Assembly: GCA_026985075.1 (NCBI GenBank)
Contig: JALSQX010000071.1
Coordinates: 1 to 64,000, forward strand
Reading direction: 5' to 3'
Origin: Blastocatellia bacterium
Lineage (GTDB): Bacteria > Acidobacteriota > Blastocatellia > HR10 > J050
Length of the DNA stretch: 64,000 nucleotides
The notes beneath the pieces were generated by a model. The model saw nothing but the letters and a program-made list of their open reading frames with translations, ran no database searches and was not told the DNA's origin. Position numbers and translations under genes: made by a program. Below, one piece after another: positions 34,291-43,380 of this stretch. Positions within the stretch are counted from its first letter, which is position 1; each line of letters begins with the position of its first letter.

Positions 34291-37017
34291 CTAAAAGAAT
34301 CGGACGTTAATCCCCAGCGTGAAGCTGCGCCCCCGTGCTGGCGCGAATTGAAATTGCTCTCGGTAAAACTTATTACCCAGATTTTCTAAGCCCACTGTGA
34401 GGCCCACAGTATAGTGTTCAGTGTGGAAGTTATAACCGCCGCGGAGCGTGTGAACGCTGAATCCATACAGGCCGAACAGATCCTGCGGAATGAGGAACGG
34501 AGAGTCGGCGAGCAGAGGCGAAACACGGTTGACGTGGGTTTGACTCCGGACATTATAGTCCCACCATAAGCGATTGGCATGATCGTTCCAACGGAGACCC
34601 ACGACGGACTTGAAGGGCGTGATATTATCCGCCGGTTGATGGGAGACGTCGACGACGCCAATGCCTTCGCGCGTTCTCAGCACCGCTTCACCGTTCAAGA
34701 TCTCGCCGCGCAGATAGGAGAGATTGCCATACCATGTGAACGTCGTTCCTCGCAAGGGGAGCGGATACTCCCAACTGGCTTCTACTCCCTGAATGCGAAG
34801 CCGTCGGAAGAAGTTCCCCGCCTGGGAGATGGGTTGGGCGTCTCCGAACTCTGGATCGTTATTGGACACGGTGGTGATCTCCGTGGAAATGAAGTTCATG
34901 AAGGTATTGTTGAAATAGCTCAGTTCGCCAGCGAAACGAGAGGTTCTCACCTTGACGCCAACATCCACGTTGACGCCCGTCTCCGGTTTGACCTTGGTGT
35001 TGGGAACAATGGCTCCAATGGTCGCCGGCCCAAAGAAGAACAATTCTTCCAGATTGGGATGACGGAAACTCCGGCCAATACGGGCCGTGATGCTCATCAC
35101 CGGAGTGGGACGAAAGACGAAGCCCAGACTTCCCGTCGTGGCCGTCCGTTTCAAAGTGATCCCAGACGGCGCGGGGAATGCCGAAGGATCTAACGGAGGA
35201 TCGCTCACCGGAATGCGAGGCTCATAGCCGGGAGTGGGAACCGTCTCGACGCTGATGCGATCCACACGAATGCTGCCCAGGATACGCATCCAACGGAAGA
35301 TGTCAAACTCGTCTTCGGCGAAGAAGGCCACATTCTGGAAATTGGAGATGGGAACCCGCTGAGGGTGACCAACCACCCCCGTGACCACGGGGGCATTGAG
35401 CGGGAAGAACGCTCCCGTCTCTCGATTGGCCGCGCCAATAATGGTCACATCGACCAGGGTGAACCGCGAGTCGCGACTATGATCCCGGAAGTAATCGACG
35501 CCGAGCGTTAACATGTTTTTCAGCCCCAACAGAAGCCCCACATTGGCGTCAAACCCGAACGATTTCACATCCTGACGCGTTCGACTGAGAATGTCTACCC
35601 GCGTCAGCGTGTCAAAATTCGGAATATCGGACTCGCTCACCCCCCGTACCGAGATATCGTTTTGCAACATCCGGTCCTGATCTTGCCAATATCCACCGGC
35701 AGAGACACGGGCGAGCCACGACGCGAGTCCCGTTCCCTCATACCGGAGACTCACCTTATCCAGGTCGCTGAACGGTAGATTGATGATCTGGAAGAAGAAG
35801 GGCTGTTTGAAGTCGGGAAAGCCGGTCAGCGCCGTCCGTCGTTGGGTCAACTTCAGGCGCAAGGACTGCCCTTCCACCGGGAAGAACCGAGCCGTGAGAC
35901 TGAGATTGCTCCCATGCGATTGCGAGTTGGCGATTTCAGACGAGGTCCGCGTGAATGGCTCGTTGAACGGATCGGGAACCACGCCGAAGAACACCTGCTG
36001 GATGACGTGACCAGGAGGCGGCTTCAAAACATCCGGATTCGTCCTCGGCGTATTGCTGAACACCGTCACCGGGATGACGACTGGCTCGCTCGTCTCGTTG
36101 AACGGTTTGCCCGCATGATAATTGGGATAGCGCTCCAGCATGACCGATCCGCGAACGGCGAACTTGCGTCCCGCTACATCCAATTTGGCCGTGCCCCGTC
36201 GTCCCGTCTCATTGGAACTGAAGAACCCGTTCACACTCCCCCCGATGTGGAGCCCATCATCCACCGCCTCGGGCATATCGGTGATGATGTTGATCGTGCC
36301 CGAGAGAGCGTCGGTCCCATAGAGAGCAGATCCGGCACCATGAACGACTTCCACAGCCTTGATCTGGCTGGGATCGACTAACCCAATCTCCGGTCCAGCC
36401 CGGTCGGTCGCCACGCGCGATGTGTTGAGCCGCTCTCCATCCACCATGAGAATGAGTCGCGTGGAATCTAATCCCCGCAATCGAGGCCGAACCAGATAGG
36501 GGCCGCTATTGACGGGCGTCAGGCTGGGCAATCGGAGGAGAGCGTCTCCCGTGGTAGTGGGATTCTCTCGCTGGAGGAGTTCCTCGGTCATCACCGCCGT
36601 TCGCGCCGGCACTTCCAGCACATCGCGTTCGCCACGACTGGCCGTCACCGTCAGGACTTCAGCAATGCCTCCCAGACTCAACTCGAAGTTCACCTGTAAG
36701 ACCTCGCCGGGTTCAGCGATGGTGACGCTCCGGAAAGCGTCCGAAAATCCCGGGCTCTGTACCTTAATGCGGTATATCCCAATCGATAAGCTGGGAAACT
36801 CATACTCCCCTTCTCCATTGGTGACTGTTGCCCGCTCGGCTTCGGTGGCTACATTACGGATGGTGACCGTGGCTCCCGCCAACGCCGCACCCGTCTGATC
36901 AGTGACCCGACCCACCACTCGTCCAGTCAGCTGAGCCCAGACCGGCTGACTGAGCACGCTCAATGAACAGAAGAGCCCAGCCACCATCACTTTCATGCGC
37001 GTTGAGTTCCGATCCAT
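34291..37017 (-). CDS. TonB-dependent outer-membrane receptor with carboxypeptidase-regulatory-like N-domain (copy 2)
   Basis: A 908-residue paralogue of the receptor at 26475-29120. Signal peptide VMVAGLFCSLSVLSQPVWAQ, CarboxypepD_reg domain (RVVGRVTDQTGAALAGATVTIRN), plug (RPRLRGLDSTRLILMVDGERLNTSR; EVVHGAGSALYGTDALSGTINIIT) and barrel ending FAPARGRSFTLGINVRFF. The start follows GGGAGGAG. A strong promoter with a GTTATAAC palindrome over the -10 lies upstream, and a GntR gene of the same family as the neighbour of copy 1 is divergently placed in context though on the same strand. The ligand is unknown. Confidence 0.93.
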   Translation of the reverse strand: MDRNSTRMKVMVAGLFCSLSVLSQPVWAQLTGRVVGRVTDQTGAALAGATVTIRNVATEAERATVTNGEGEYEFPSLSIGIYRIKVQSPGFSDAFRSVTIAEPGEVLQVNFELSLGGIAEVLTVTASRGERDVLEVPARTAVMTEELLQRENPTTTGDALLRLPSLTPVNSGPYLVRPRLRGLDSTRLILMVDGERLNTSRVATDRAGPEIGLVDPSQIKAVEVVHGAGSALYGTDALSGTINIITDMPEAVDDGLHIGGSVNGFFSSNETGRRGTAKLDVAGRKFAVRGSVMLERYPNYHAGKPFNETSEPVVIPVTVFSNTPRTNPDVLKPPPGHVIQQVFFGVVPDPFNEPFTRTSSEIANSQSHGSNLSLTARFFPVEGQSLRLKLTQRRTALTGFPDFKQPFFFQIINLPFSDLDKVSLRYEGTGLASWLARVSAGGYWQDQDRMLQNDISVRGVSESDIPNFDTLTRVDILSRTRQDVKSFGFDANVGLLLGLKNMLTLGVDYFRDHSRDSRFTLVDVTIIGAANRETGAFFPLNAPVVTGVVGHPQRVPISNFQNVAFFAEDEFDIFRWMRILGSIRVDRISVETVPTPGYEPRIPVSDPPLDPSAFPAPSGITLKRTATTGSLGFVFRPTPVMSITARIGRSFRHPNLEELFFFGPATIGAIVPNTKVKPETGVNVDVGVKVRTSRFAGELSYFNNTFMNFISTEITTVSNNDPEFGDAQPISQAGNFFRRLRIQGVEASWEYPLPLRGTTFTWYGNLSYLRGEILNGEAVLRTREGIGVVDVSHQPADNITPFKSVVGLRWNDHANRLWWDYNVRSQTHVNRVSPLLADSPFLIPQDLFGLYGFSVHTLRGGYNFHTEHYTVGLTVGLENLGNKFYREQFQFAPARGRSFTLGINVRFF

Positions 37018-37145
37018 GGTTGAAACTCCTCCCTTCGCAGTCAGTTGATCGAGGCAAGCTGCCGCCGTCCGAAGTTCTCATCAAAACTTCGCCTCGACTT
37101 CAGCCCGGTCCATCGTTACCTCGTCAGGACCTTCTTGATTTGGTT

Positions 37146-37153
37146 GTTATAAC
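37146..37153. promoter_or_regulatory. GTTATAAC palindrome at the TonB receptor 2 promoter
   Basis: An 8-bp perfect palindrome overlapping the -10 hexamer of the promoter at 37152-37180. A related TTATAACAA sequence lies at the promoter upstream of DUF3386 copy 2 (about 41956). It is a candidate operator for the neighbouring GntR/UTRA regulator; that link is inference. Confidence 0.4.
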
Positions 37154-37180
37154 TTTATGACATTTAATTTTGAAAGTCAA
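37152..37180 (-). promoter_or_regulatory. Sigma-70-type promoter for TonB receptor 2
   Basis: On the minus strand the -35 is TTGACT (37180-37175), the spacer 17 bp and the -10 TAAAGT (37157-37152). The surrounding sequence is AT-rich in a GC-rich background. The start codon at 37017 leaves a leader of about 130 nt. Confidence 0.6.
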
Positions 37181-37295
37181 GAAAAAATTCTCCTCGGCGA
37201 TGGAGGGCAGGAGGCCAGTTAGTGCAACTTCTCTCAAATGAATGGCTTAAACAACGGAGACCCGGGAACCGATTGCTTCAGGAGAAGCCAGGGCA

Positions 37296-38090
37296 TCATC
37301 TCGGCGTTTTCTCCGATGGGTTCTCCACCGACGTGATATGGTATCGCCATCCGCGCGAGTGACCAATGAGGCTGTGGGTGAGTTGAATCTTGAACCGGTA
37401 GAGATCGCTTCTGTAGAATCCCCTCACGAACTGAACGGGCCGGCCATGCACATCACAGAAGGTCGTCTCAATGAGTAACAGGGGCGCTCCCACTTTGGTT
37501 GAAAGCAACGCGCCGATGGACGCGTCGGCCAGTGCTCCGGTGATGAGGGCACTGGCTTCTCCCAGAGAGATTCTTCCTCTCTCCTCCAACAGCCGCAGAA
37601 GTGGCAAGGAGAGATCCTCGCCGATCAACCGGTTGCCGATGTCCTCGGGCAGATAGCTCTCCGTGTAAGCATACGGAATCTCCTGGGCATATCTGATTTT
37701 CTTGAGGCGCCACACCCGATCACCCTGGCTGATGTGCAAAGGCTGCGCCTCTTTGGCCGTGGCCTGGATGAATCGGGCATCGAGGATCTCAGTCTTGGTC
37801 TCAACCGAGCTACTCAACCCGTCGATGAAGCCGGTCAGTCGGATAGTCTCGTCCGACGGGGGGATCTGCTTCACAAATGTCCCTCGTCCGGCCACGCGCT
37901 CCAGGAGGCCCTCTTTCACCAGAGCGGCCAGCGCCTGTCTGACCGTTGTGCGACTCACCCCATACTGCTCGATGAGCTCGTTCTCGGTTGGCAGCTTCTC
38001 ACCCCGAGATAACTCGCCCGAGCGGATTTTCTCCCTGAGGATATTCTCTAGCTGGTAGTAGAGTGGAATCTCTCGATGTTGAAACTCCAT
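37296..38090 (-). CDS. GntR-family regulator with UTRA effector domain (HutC subfamily), second copy
   Basis: A 264-residue paralogue of the regulator at 25651-26412. The winged HTH reads YYQLENILREKIRSGELSRGEKLPTENELIEQYGVSRTTVRQALAALVKEGLLERVAGRGTFVK, then a UTRA domain with RLKKIRYAQEIPYAYTESYLPEDIG and VHGRPVQFVRGFYRSDLYRFKIQL. It is the gene upstream of TonB receptor 2 on the same strand, separated by 278 bp that contain the receptor promoter. It probably represses that promoter in the absence of its effector. Confidence 0.92.
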   Translation of the reverse strand: MEFQHREIPLYYQLENILREKIRSGELSRGEKLPTENELIEQYGVSRTTVRQALAALVKEGLLERVAGRGTFVKQIPPSDETIRLTGFIDGLSSSVETKTEILDARFIQATAKEAQPLHISQGDRVWRLKKIRYAQEIPYAYTESYLPEDIGNRLIGEDLSLPLLRLLEERGRISLGEASALITGALADASIGALLSTKVGAPLLLIETTFCDVHGRPVQFVRGFYRSDLYRFKIQLTHSLIGHSRGWRYHITSVENPSEKTPR

Positions 38091-38125
38091 AACCGACCTC
38101 AGCTCGGTTTCATCAGGATGAGATG

Positions 38126-38154
38126 AGTATGTGACAATTTCCCTTCCCCGTCAA
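38126..38154 (-). promoter_or_regulatory. Sigma-70-type promoter for the second GntR gene
   Basis: Minus strand: -35 TTGACG (38154-38149), 17-bp spacer, -10 CATACT (38131-38126), about 35 bp before the ATG at 38090. Confidence 0.5.
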
Positions 38155-38307
38155 TACTGACAGAGGCAGTCATCCTCATGATCCCAGGCCCCAGCCACCG
38201 TCGCCACAGGCCCGAGCCGGACGCTGAGGGAGACCATCAGCCGATGATCATACCGCCGGGCGTTCACAGGGGCCGATGGCTGATAGTCTCCGCCCGCCCG
38301 AGATGGG

Positions 38308-38841
38308 CTATGGAGCGACACATGGCGAGTCGGCTCGTTCCAGAACGAATGTCCCCAAGTTCACGTCATACCCGACATTGGGGTCGAAGTCGCTGGCCGA
38401 CGCATTGGTGTTATCCCCAATGATGATGGCTGTTCCTTCAATGCGATTGGGGGTCATGAAATCGCCACGAAGCACAATGGTCGACGGCGTCCGACTGCTG
38501 GGGACCTCAAAAGTGAGGCTCACCCCGGTAGCATCGGCACCTGATAACGGCGTGCCGCGCCACGTCATCCCACTGGCCCGACCGAGCGGGCCAAACTGGC
38601 AGGGCCCGATAACCAACCCGCCACCAAAATTGTCATTGGGCTGAATAGCCAGATCCAGAAATCCCGGCGAGGCCTCCGCCACCACTCCATAATTGAAGGT
38701 CGGCGCGCCAGGGCCAAAGTTTAATGTCAGGTACCATGTCCCCTTGAAGTCGAAACTCACCTGCGACTGAGATACGGGTGCGGTGAGCAGGGACATGACC
38801 AAGAGGCTCGCGACAGCGAGAATGCGGGTTTTTTTGCTCAT
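38308..38841 (-). CDS. Secreted hypothetical protein
   Basis: The ATG at 38841, five bases after AAGGAGG, gives a 177-residue protein with a signal peptide (KTRILAVASLLVMSLLTAPVSQS). The mature part is strand-rich and polar (FDFKGTWYLTLNFGPGAPTFNYGVVAEASPGFLDLAIQPNDNFGGGLVIG ...). Two Cys (VIGPCQFG and near the C-terminus, DSPCVAP) could form a disulfide. I do not recognise a family. It lies between the cytochrome c and GntR genes on the same strand and may be part of the envelope module. Confidence 0.65.
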   Translation of the reverse strand: MSKKTRILAVASLLVMSLLTAPVSQSQVSFDFKGTWYLTLNFGPGAPTFNYGVVAEASPGFLDLAIQPNDNFGGGLVIGPCQFGPLGRASGMTWRGTPLSGADATGVSLTFEVPSSRTPSTIVLRGDFMTPNRIEGTAIIIGDNTNASASDFDPNVGYDVNLGTFVLERADSPCVAP

Positions 38842-39063
38842 CATCTCCTCCTTACTTGCGGTAGTTTGAACTCCATGGAGTCTCGGCAATGGTTGCCTTG
38901 CCAAGGGTTACCGGGCTCATGAGAAATGCACCACCTCAGATGAAGTGGTGCCCCCAGCATACTATATCTACAGGTGTGGCATCAAGGTCCCGACCGAACT
39001 CCGTTGCCGCGGTCATTCCGTGCTCGTCACTCACGGGGCAGGCTTCTACCGTGGGTGGCCTTG

Positions 39064-39627
39064 TCACTGAGCGAATTCTCGAACGAAGTTGACCATGGCC
39101 TTGATCTGCTCATCATTCAACTTCTCATCCCACGCCGGCATCGCCCCCCGGCCGTTCTTGATCGTCTCGGCCAACTGGGCGTTGGTCCTGCTCTGTTGCC
39201 AGCTTGCATCAGAGAAATCAGGGACGTTCAGGGCCGCTGCCGCCGGTCCCCCCTTGCCGTCCTCCCCATGACAGGCGGCACAGTTCTCCACGTAAAAGGC
39301 CTTGGCATCGAATTCAACGGCCGCGGCATCCGACTCGGCGTTCTCTCCACCGGCGAAGAACTGAGGATAAGCCTGCCGTAACTCGGATGTGAACCGGTAG
39401 CCCTGGTCAGCGAATGCTTCCCCAAATTCCGTCAGCGGGCCGAAGCCGTCCTGCCGGACGTGACATATCGTGCATCGCCCCTTCAACTCCGCTTTGGCAT
39501 ACGGACTGGCCTCGTACCACTCCATGAATCGAGGCATGGCCCGAAGAACCGGACAGTGAAAGAGCCCATCGATCAGGCAAAGTGAAACTGCACAGAACAC
39601 CAACTTAATACCCCTCATCTTACGCAT
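39064..39627 (-). CDS. Diheme cytochrome c
   Basis: The ATG at 39627 after GGAGGG gives 187 residues with a signal peptide (IKLVFCAVSLCLIDGLFHCPV). Two heme-binding motifs are present: CTICH (RCTICHVRQDGFGPLTEFG) and CAACH (ENCAACHGEDGKGGPAA), the second in a standard class I cytochrome c fold with the axial Met in GAMPAW and a C-terminal helix IKAMVNFVREFA. It would carry electrons in the periplasm. Its partner may be the exported molybdoenzyme or another oxidase; that is inference. It is just downstream of DUF3386 copy 2. Confidence 0.92.
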   Translation of the reverse strand: MRKMRGIKLVFCAVSLCLIDGLFHCPVLRAMPRFMEWYEASPYAKAELKGRCTICHVRQDGFGPLTEFGEAFADQGYRFTSELRQAYPQFFAGGENAESDAAAVEFDAKAFYVENCAACHGEDGKGGPAAAALNVPDFSDASWQQSRTNAQLAETIKNGRGAMPAWDEKLNDEQIKAMVNFVREFAQ

Positions 39628-39695
39628 ATATTCCCTCCTAATTGGCCCTGGGCTGAGGCCGGCGGCCCGACCAACCTCGAGCCCAGGGTCCACCA

Positions 39696-41708
39696 TCACT
39701 TCAAGTATTCCAGTCGGGTGATTTTCATTTCCACCCGCGCCGGTTGGCCGGGCATCGTGGAGAGATGGAGCCTGCCTTTCGGCACCCAGTAGGGACCTTT
39801 CTTCACATACTCATCGACGAACTCGTCCTTGCCGACGACTTGCTTGGTCCCTTTCTTATAGTACGTCACGCCGTACTCGGTGGCGATATACCGCCCATCC
39901 TCCACTAGGAAGCTTTTCTTGTTGTGGATGGTGAAATCGAACCGGCCAATATTCCGACTGAGGTATTTTATCATCTTATCAGCGACGATGTAGCTGGAAC
40001 CCATCGCGTCGCCCTCAACATAAATCTCTTGCCCTTCTGGCCGTTTCTTGCCCAGCTTGAATTTCGCCTTGTCCGGGCCATACCAGTCATCGAACGGCTT
40101 ACGGGGCTGACGATGGGTCACAAACTGGCTCCATTCGGTGTGGGCAAGCACCCGGGCTTTGGGATCGGGAAGGTCGACCGTGATCTTCAAGTTCGGATCA
40201 CACCGCATGTGACCCTGGAGAGGTTCTCCTCCCTCGATGCTGATCGTAAAATCGGCTTCGAAGCCGCGGAATCCCAGGTCCTTGTCCCATACGTACCGGT
40301 TCAAGCTCGCTTCCTTGAAAATGCGGCGGGCCTCCGGATCTTCTTCAGCCGCGCGCAATTCGGCGACCATCCGATCCCACAGGTCAGCCGCCTCCTTGGC
40401 CGAGGCGACGCGATGACCGTTAATCAGCGCCTCCTTCAACTCTCCATGGGAAGCGATGGCCAGCTGACGCGTCCGCTTGTTGAAGTTCTCATAATCATAG
40501 GCCACAATACCCACGCCGCGGGCCATATAATAGGTGCTGCGGACGGAGTTCGTCCCCGTCTCCCAGTTGACACATACGCGGAGGCACTTTTCGAATCGCC
40601 CCATCGGCGTCGTCACCGGCTGAAACCCATCCAAGATGGTCGTGAAGTGAACGAAGTACTTCCCGAGATCCTGGCTATACTTGTACTCGCGGCCCAACAC
40701 CAAGTCATCTCGACCGAGTAACATTGGCGGATCGTAGTTGAACTCAACGCCCTGAGCCCGCATACCTCGTTCGTGCGAAGAGACAATGCGCAGCCCAGTT
40801 CGTCGATCGAGCATGTAGTATTGGTACTCCTCACCGGTATCGTCGACGAGCTTGAACGCCGCACCAGCGTCGAAGAATTTCGTCCCTTCAAAGCGCCGGG
40901 TCCGCTCAAACCGCTTCACGGTCCCATTGGGAAGGCGGAATTCCCAATCATAGGTCCATTTATCGCCCTGGTGGAATGGGAAATACTCCGCAATCTTCAC
41001 CGTCTGAGCCGCATCGCCGCCAATCTTTTTTCCACCCACTGTTCCATGGAGCAGTTCTCGCTCGACGCGAAGCGTCTGGTTGGCGATGGGAGAGTAGATC
41101 TCATGAATCTCTTTGACCACGCCCACTCCCTTAGCCAAAAACGACGTGATCGAATGCGTCGTCCCGGACGGCCGTTCGAATCGAAATGTCGCCTTCAGGC
41201 AATCCTTGAATGCGCCCGCCGGGACTTCCACGCTCTCGAATCCGTAGTACGCCGCTTCGGAGAAGACCGGCTTGCCTTTCGAGGGAGCATGAGGAACGCG
41301 ATACACCTTCCCCGGCTCATATGTCACATTGAGAAAAGTGAAGGGCGGGTTATAGGTTACATCCCCATAGCCCGCATTGTGTCCATAAATGACCAGACGC
41401 TGTTGATCAACCGACACCAGGTAGTAGGCGCCCGTGTCATCAACGAGCTTCTTAGCCCTGATCCGTCCATCGAGCCGAGCTTCCCCTTTGACCGTCTGCG
41501 TCCGCAAGCGATAGAATACCCGGCCATCAGCCCGGAACTCCTTTTCCTGGTACGTCCAACTATTCTTTTCCTGCAATGGATAATAATCAGCCACATCCAC
41601 TTCGGGCTGATTCCCATCGGTCCACTGAGCCGCAAATGCCGGCGTGCCAGCACACACCACCAGCACCAGCGTGAACAGCGTGAATCTGAAGTTGTGTCTC
41701 GTCGTCAT
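39696..41708 (-). CDS. Secreted protein with duplicated N-terminal domain and DUF3386 C-domain (copy 2)
   Basis: The ATG at 41708 follows GAGGGG and begins a signal peptide (FTLFTLVLVVCAGTPAFA); 670 residues. Two tandem copies of the domain seen once at 32815-34221 are recognisable: DVADYYPLQEKNSWTYQEKEF ... GVGVVKEIHEI and KIAEYFPFHQGDKWTYDWEF ... GVGIVAYDY. The DUF3386 part follows (EDPEARRIFKEASLNRYVWDKDLGFRGFEADFTI ... VDEYVKKGPYWVPKGRLHLS). Each N-domain holds a Cys in a conserved phrase (GAFKDCLKATF; GRFEKCLRVCV). Function unknown, probably periplasmic. It is followed by the cytochrome c gene. Confidence 0.82.
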   Translation of the reverse strand: MTTRHNFRFTLFTLVLVVCAGTPAFAAQWTDGNQPEVDVADYYPLQEKNSWTYQEKEFRADGRVFYRLRTQTVKGEARLDGRIRAKKLVDDTGAYYLVSVDQQRLVIYGHNAGYGDVTYNPPFTFLNVTYEPGKVYRVPHAPSKGKPVFSEAAYYGFESVEVPAGAFKDCLKATFRFERPSGTTHSITSFLAKGVGVVKEIHEIYSPIANQTLRVERELLHGTVGGKKIGGDAAQTVKIAEYFPFHQGDKWTYDWEFRLPNGTVKRFERTRRFEGTKFFDAGAAFKLVDDTGEEYQYYMLDRRTGLRIVSSHERGMRAQGVEFNYDPPMLLGRDDLVLGREYKYSQDLGKYFVHFTTILDGFQPVTTPMGRFEKCLRVCVNWETGTNSVRSTYYMARGVGIVAYDYENFNKRTRQLAIASHGELKEALINGHRVASAKEAADLWDRMVAELRAAEEDPEARRIFKEASLNRYVWDKDLGFRGFEADFTISIEGGEPLQGHMRCDPNLKITVDLPDPKARVLAHTEWSQFVTHRQPRKPFDDWYGPDKAKFKLGKKRPEGQEIYVEGDAMGSSYIVADKMIKYLSRNIGRFDFTIHNKKSFLVEDGRYIATEYGVTYYKKGTKQVVGKDEFVDEYVKKGPYWVPKGRLHLSTMPGQPARVEMKITRLEYLK

Positions 41709-41953
41709 AGGCCCCTCCACAAAGTGGATTAAAAACCTTCGCCGAGCCCATCCCCATTCAGGGATGCCAGCAGGAGGTCGAGCATTACGTCTTTCTGAGG
41801 ACAGAGTGGACCCTCCCCTCTCTTTCCCTTCCACATCATTACACCGCGAGAGGAAGGAGCGATCCGCTTATCCCTTCGTGCGTCCGAATTCATCGTTTTC
41901 AACTCTCGTCCTTCGTTCAGCAACTGGTTCACCACCGAACCAGTTGTTCTATT

Positions 41954-41981
41954 TTTATAACAATAATAGATTTTTTGTCAA
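41954..41981 (-). promoter_or_regulatory. Sigma-70-type promoter for DUF3386 copy 2 / cytochrome c
   Basis: Minus strand: -35 TTGACA (41981-41976), 16-bp spacer, -10 TATAAA (41959-41954). TTGTT and AACAA form an inverted repeat around the -10, similar to the GTTATAAC palindrome at the TonB receptor 2 promoter. The leader to the ATG is about 245 nt. The rest of the gap 41709-42443 shows nothing else I can support. Confidence 0.55.
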
Positions 41982-42443
41982 GCAAAAAGTTTCTCGGAGG
42001 TCGCCGGGCGACCTCTCTCCAGTCACAGCCAAACACAGCATGGTCAGAAGATCGTGGGGTTACCCCAGGCGAGGATGAAGCCCCTCATTCGGTTCGAATG
42101 AGTAGGGCCGACAGGCATAAGGAGGAGGGCGCGAGTGTGAATGTAACTTCTTCTGAAACAAAGAGAACCGGAGACATCACCGTGAGCAGAACCGCACCTG
42201 TGTCGGCCCAGAGTGAAGGATCCTTCCTCCCCAAGCTCACAGCACTGCGGATTGACGGTTAAAAAAGGTAGACTTCTCCCTCACAGGGCCTTTGGCGTCT
42301 CTCCTAACCAATGATACTAATTTTCTGAGTGGACCGAGACCGCCGTACCACTAGGTGTGTGGGAATGAGGCGTGACTTCGCTCCTCATTTGAACTCGCAG
42401 GTCACCCTGCAACTCCAAGCCAGGAGCTGCTTCTAAGAACCAA

Positions 42444-43280
42444 TCAAGCGGTCTTACGCTTCAGGCCTTGCTGGCGCGTCGAGATCCTGCGCCCTCGTCT
42501 GCGGCTCGCCGCTGCATGAGTGTCCTTCGCATTACCCACTCTGGGAACCAGTAAGTAGCCAAATCCCCGCCGTCTCAATTCCCTGAACAGAGCAGGGAGG
42601 TTCTTGTAGCCAAGCTTTTGACCAAGCTTCCACGCGCTCAGTGAAGGATTTCGATTGTAGAGCTTGATGGCCTCAATGATTCGTTCGCTCCGAAAGTGAC
42701 CAAAGTGTGGCGGCACGAGATCCCTGGCCCGGAGCTTGTTCAGGTGCCAATATACCTTCCAGGTCGGAATACCAAGCGTCCGCGCGATGTTCCGCGTGGT
42801 CATGAGAGGTTGTCGAGCCGCCAGTTTTCTCATCTGCTGGCAGATACTGCACCGCTCAATCCAATGTCCAAGCGTCGGCTTTCGACGAGCAACTTCGAGA
42901 CCCTTCTCTCGAGCCTCCTTCAGAATCTGGTGAACTCGCTGTCGCGTCAACCCGAACTTCCGACCGATCTCCTCGAGCGTTGGTGCCCGCTCAGAATTGT
43001 ACATCTGCACGATCTTGATCATGCGCTGGTCCACGTCTTTGATTGAAGCCAGCTTCTTTTCGATCTGCCTGATCTCGGGAAGCGAGCGTCTCCGTTTGAC
43101 CTCATCGTAGCTCATTCCGAATGCTTTCGTTGCGTTAATCACCGTAGCTGGAGAGACGCCAAAGTGCCTGGCCACAGAGACAAGTCCTTCCTTCTTGCCC
43201 TGGGCGTACTTGATAATTTCTATGTACCTCTTGACCGTTTGTGGTCGTCGAGGCAACTTCAGGATTTTTGCTGTACCCAT
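42444..43280 (-). CDS. Multi-helix-turn-helix DNA-binding protein
   Basis: A 278-residue basic protein made of several HTH-like units. Near residues 34-55: LVSVARHFGVSPATVINATKAFGMS; near 100-122: TLEEIGRKFGLTRQRVHQILKEAREKG, which closely resembles a sigma-70 region 4 (-35-binding) HTH; near 160-180: NIARTLGIPTWKVYWHLNKL; and a late LSAWKLGQKLGYKNLPALFRELRRRGFG. The C-terminus is very basic (ASRRRGRRISTRQQGLKRKTA). No family is recognised. It stands alone, converging on nothing, upstream of thiD on the same strand. Possible roles: regulator or accessory factor of a mobile region. Confidence 0.7.
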   Translation of the reverse strand: MGTAKILKLPRRPQTVKRYIEIIKYAQGKKEGLVSVARHFGVSPATVINATKAFGMSYDEVKRRRSLPEIRQIEKKLASIKDVDQRMIKIVQMYNSERAPTLEEIGRKFGLTRQRVHQILKEAREKGLEVARRKPTLGHWIERCSICQQMRKLAARQPLMTTRNIARTLGIPTWKVYWHLNKLRARDLVPPHFGHFRSERIIEAIKLYNRNPSLSAWKLGQKLGYKNLPALFRELRRRGFGYLLVPRVGNAKDTHAAASRRRGRRISTRQQGLKRKTA

Positions 43281-43380
43281 AGTTTTCTTATCGTGACCTC
43301 AAAGTTAAGTTTACACTACTTTGATGCTAAATGCCCAGATGAAGTTTACTACCGGCGTCAATCGTCTTCTGCTGGGACGC

